A program made the position numbers and the translations under genes. Shown here in pieces: positions 60,025 through 64,000 of a stretch of 64,000 nt of DNA. The DNA comes from Carex sylvatica (lineage: Eukaryota; Streptophyta; Magnoliopsida; Poales; Cyperaceae), in assembly GCA_964058845.1 (NCBI GenBank), contig CAXKVR010000093.1, positions 186,001-250,000 on the forward strand, written 5' to 3'. Under the pieces are notes generated by a model. The model was not told the origin of the DNA, ran no database searches, and was given only the letters and a program-made list of their open reading frames with translations. Positions within the stretch are counted from its first letter, which is position 1, and every line of letters starts with the position of its first letter.

Positions 60025-63000
60025 TTGCTAGCAAAGAGGCCAAGCTTTGGTCTTGAACTCGAGATATTTATCATGAATTTAGTTTGATATCGATGATGTA
60101 TGGGAAATTTTGTTGGAAATTAACATGGAAGATGTTGGATGTTATAAATTAAAGATTGCCACACTCAGCATTTGAGTTGACAGTATTAAATGTTTTGTTC
60201 ATAACAGCAAGATTATCACATAAATATAATTTGATAGGATCATACATTCTAATGCTAACAGGCTGGGACTATATTAATGGATTAGGGGAAAATTAAGAAT
60301 ATTTAAATCTGTTGTGGAAACACTGCTGGGCTGAAGTTAATGGGCTGGGCCTTTGGCCTATCTTGGTTTGACATTAAACTGCCATGTCACAATTAAGGAA
60401 ACAGAAAAACACACACTTAGAGGTGTTCATCGGTTCGATTAGATTAAAATCTGTTACATTTTGTAAATAAAAGCATGATATTAATAATTAAGATTGAAAT
60501 ACGAAATATCGAGTGAAAATTTTCAGAAATATGTAACATTTTAAACAAGTATTATTCTCTAAATACTTTAGTAAGATAATTAATTAAAAGTTAAATACGG
60601 TTCAATAGTCAATAAATCTACCCAATGTTTATTTGAAATAAAAATACTTCTCATATAATTTGAACATTTCGATATATTTAGAAAATATGAAGCATGAATA
60701 AAAATGATTTAATAGATTTAATGCACGGAAAATCAATTTAATTTAATTATTTCAACTACCAAGTTAAGAATGAATATTATTTAGTGGGTCCGCATGTCAT
60801 CCTCTAACGACCCCATCTCTGCTTAATTATTTTACTCTTTATTCTCTCTCTCCTTGCGTGGCAAAATTTCCTTGTTCCACCGTGCATGTACCCATTGACT
60901 AAATATCTACCTTGCCCAATAACTCTACTTTCTACTTCACTTGTTTGTTGTTTCTCAAACCCTCATCTCTCTCTCATTTGTTTGTGTGAGACAATTAATT
61001 AACGTGAGAAGGATCTGCGCTGATGTACACTTTCTCTTCCTTCGTATAGTATCAGGGCACAGAGTAGGTATACGGCATATACCCCTTTCTCTGTTGTAGC
61101 TATTAAATTAAATTAACACTCTTGCTTAATAGCTAGAAGTCATTCACTCTTTTATATATATGCCTAGCTAGTCCAATATATTTTTGAGGTAGTTCTCTAT
61201 ATCTTTGTAAGAATCATTCAAACTAGATCTACTTTATGGTCTACAAGTGCACATGATTTTTCCTTCTTTGTAATCTGATATTAGTATCTTAATTTCTGCA
61301 TATATAATTAGATAACTAAATCTTTGACCATAACAATATAGTTTTGATGTGTGCATATATCATTAGCATAAGTATATAAGTGCCTTTGTTGTACTGATTT
61401 TAATTGCAACGTTACCCTGATAAACTGAACTTTAGAAGAAAGATTAATTGAGATAATAAATAAATTACTTTGAAGATAGACACATACATATATTACATGT
61501 ATATGATTATATAAAAGTTACTTTATTAAACTATGAAAACTAATTCCATGTTTTTTATATATAAGTTACTTTATGTAACTATGAAAATTAGTTCCATATT
61601 TATTTATGACTTGACTATTGTGACTTGAGATTTTTTAAAGAAGAGTAATAGCACTCTGGTTTATTAAGTAGCATGTACCACACTAAATGCATCCAGATTT
61701 TAAATCTACATGAGGACATATACTAGATATATTGCATTACATATTCAAGTTGAGTACCAGCCCTTTCTACATATGCATGTTAGTTGTGTAAATAAAAAAA
61801 GGGGTATTAGATATGATCTAAAACTGTACGTATACTAGTTTTTAAATAAAAAAATTTAGATAAACAAATAACTCTATTCTTTGTTGTGCTATGATAGTCA
61901 ATATATATATACGGCATGAGCCTTATTTTATTTCTCCTTTATGTTTTCCCTAGAAATTGTACCCGTTCATACCAATAAGATATTCTCACCTACTGGTATA
62001 AAAAGAATGATGATTTTAAGTTATTAATTTTTATTCGGAAATTCTTTTAGACGTAGATACAAATTTGACAAATTGATTCGAACTGGCTCGTCAGATGCGC
62101 TTACAAAATGCTGACTTGGCTTTGATTCACCTTCTGCCCTACGTTATTAAATGCGGGGTTACTGGACTTATTTGATATTACATTTTTAGAATTAAATTAT
62201 TATTCATTTGTCATGTTGAACAATTAATTGTTGCATTATTTGAGGTGTGTGAATCATGTGCATAGTTCAATCAAATTATAACTAAATTTTGTGTGACACT
62301 GTTAACCTATCATTTTGTACGGTTTACCATTTGTATGAATCTCCTATTCTGAATTATTGTTGAGTCACCAAAAGTTTATGTTTATGGAAATCTGTTGAGC
62401 TCTGCAAAGTCTAGAGTCATGACTAGACTTTGGTTACGGAATCCTTATGCGCATATGGTGAACGACCCTCGCTAATCCCAGTATTGGTTGGGAGGGGGAA
62501 TCTGATTTTGATTCTGATTCTGATTGTGATGGTGAATATGGGTGACTATAAAGAGACGTCTGATTGATGTCATATCCAGTCTGGGACCGGAATGACAGGT
62601 TTGTTTAATGTGTTGAGAATTACCAATTCTGAGTTTATTGCATACGAAATATTATCTGACTGTGAACCAGACTTAAATTAACGGTATAAGCCTAAGCACA
62701 TCAGATGAGGGTCAGTGGAGGGTACTGAGTACCGACAGGTGTGGATTTAGCTTGGCCACCTGTGTGACAAGCTAGTGGATCATCTGTTTGTGTTATCAGG
62801 CCTAATAATATGAGTTTTAGCCAAATATATCTCTGTTGAACTTCATTTGAAATTTTATGAGTTGAGATTCGATTGAATATTGTGATTGAGCATATGCATT
62901 CATTTATATATATAAATTCAACTGTTAATGTTAAGTTGCGAGAATTTAATTCTGGATATGGATTGATTGCAAGTCCAGTGGTCTGATTTTGGCAAATTCA

Positions 63001-63639
63001 CACTGGGAGATAATATTATTATTATTTCTCACCCCCACCATTTGGATTATTTTTAGGTTTATTACACGGATACAGAGAGACGGTTTTGGATTGCATCTGA
63101 CAGCATAACCACATAAAATTAGGGGTTTGGGTTGTTGAAACTGACAGGATGCAGGAGATATTTCTAAAATATAGTTTGTTGTATTCTATTAGATAAATCT
63201 TGTAAGAAATATTAGAATGTGGTTAATGTGTAATTGTGTTATTGGTAATGCATATAAAAGATCCACTGCTTTACGTATATGTTTTTAAGAAATATATGTG
63301 GCAGACTGTTATATCCAATTTGGGGTCTAACAAAATCAAAATAAAATAGGCAAACCATAGTTTTATTAGGTTTTCAATAATAGAACCGAACCGACCGAAT
63401 TAAACTTACCAACCAACTAAAATTGAACCAAAGTAAATTGTAGTTTGCTCGGTTAAACTAAACAAACCGAAGTATATATACAATCACCACATCAATTCAA
63501 TTTCACATACTGGCAATCCGAAGTATCCCAAAACTGAAATCTTACTCGATATTAACGATTCAAGAGTGTAATCTAATTAAGACGGAAATCAAATAATCAA
63601 GGTCTACTACCAACTATAATGAACAGAGGTACCAACTAA
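60025..63639 (+). other. Non-coding part of duplication copy B
   Basis: Same content as 34272-37887: BAHD downstream flank, hAT-like end near 60417, hairpin at 62405-62432 and LTR-like stretch. No ORF of note. Similarity to copy A is as high as in the gene, consistent with recent duplication rather than selection. Confidence 0.5.
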
Positions 63640-63647
63640 GTTAGAAA

Positions 63648-64000
63648 CATAGAAAGAAAAATCAGAATCGGAATCGGAATCGGGATCGGTTCCGACCAAT
63701 TCAGCCCAGAAAATCAGATTTTTTTGCCAAAAACTTGTTTTACACTAAAAAAATTTGAAAAAATTTGATAAAAAAAATAATTTAACAATAATTTATATTT
63801 AGGTAAATGATTACAATCAAATAATCCACTAATACAATATAATACAAGCATTAAAATAATAAACACACTTTTTCACTGGCAGAAACTATGTCATGCTGAC
63901 TGGATCATTTTATCATTGTCTGTATGATTAAAATGGAGATATTGTTGTCTTGAATAAAAAAAAAGACATTGTAGACCCAAATGAAAGATTAATATCTTCA
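63648..64000. mobile_element. hAT element, CATAGAAGG family (right part off window)
   Basis: Starts CATAGAAAGAAAAATC after GTTAGAAA at 63640-63647, as in copy A at 37896. Runs past the window edge. Confidence 0.8.

Larger units (their letters stand above)
54098..64000 (+). repeat. Segmental duplication, copy B (continues off window)
   Basis: Matches 27737-38248 along its length at roughly 98-99% by eye. It lacks the 639-bp hAT MITE of copy A. It gains extra A-rich DNA near 59693-59760 and one extra GATCCGTACCC near 59898. The non-coding part downstream of 60025, including the hairpin at 62405-62432, is kept as closely as the gene. Confidence 0.95.

Overview
This is a window of AT-rich plant nuclear DNA, probably from a eudicot. 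The evidence is spliced genes with GT-AG introns, a malectin-like/LRR receptor kinase, family-1 UDP-glycosyltransferases (UGTs) with the plant PSPG signature, BAHD acyltransferase relics, and dense plant transposons (hAT, CACTA, Mutator-like, LINE, possible Helitron ends). The species cannot be named from the sequence. Only three loci look potentially functional: the receptor kinase at the left edge and two near-identical intronless UGTs. Almost everything else is transposon, repeat or gene relic.

Left part (1-12 kb). The minus strand carries twelve exons of a malectin-like LRR receptor kinase; its 3' end lies beyond base 1. Its introns hold a foldback Mutator-like MITE and a hAT element. Upstream lie a piece of a second malectin-domain gene (8.4-8.6 kb) and a frameshifted plant-mobile-domain (PMD) pseudogene (8.7-10.9 kb), followed by AT-rich tandem repeats.

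Middle (12-27.7 kb). This is a transposon graveyard. It holds an element with a Ulp1-like protease, a foldback MITE, a hAT MITE with perfect 8-bp target-site duplications (TSDs), a 5'-truncated L1-type LINE, and a 5.15-kb element bounded by terminal inverted repeats (TIRs) of about 180 bp.

Right part (27.7-64 kb). A segment of at least 10.5 kb (27737-38248) is repeated in the same orientation at 54098-64000, where it runs off the window. Each copy contains an intact 463-residue UGT94-like gene, differing at 9 nucleotides and 3 residues, a decayed BAHD 3' end, and a 2.95-kb TIR element inserted into that relic. A third BAHD relic without the insertion lies at 49.9-50.25 kb. A fourth, more diverged copy of the BAHD downstream flank lies at 21.06-21.25 kb. 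Between the two large copies are two oppositely oriented pieces of a UGT92-like gene and a 3.56-kb CACTA element that captured an exon resembling tryptophanyl-tRNA synthetase.

Taken together, the locus looks like a specialised-metabolism cluster of sugar transferases and acyltransferases. It grew by repeated tandem duplication while transposons inactivated most members. The two UGTs are the likely surviving activities. They probably add a sugar to an already glycosylated small molecule (inference from UGT94 resemblance).
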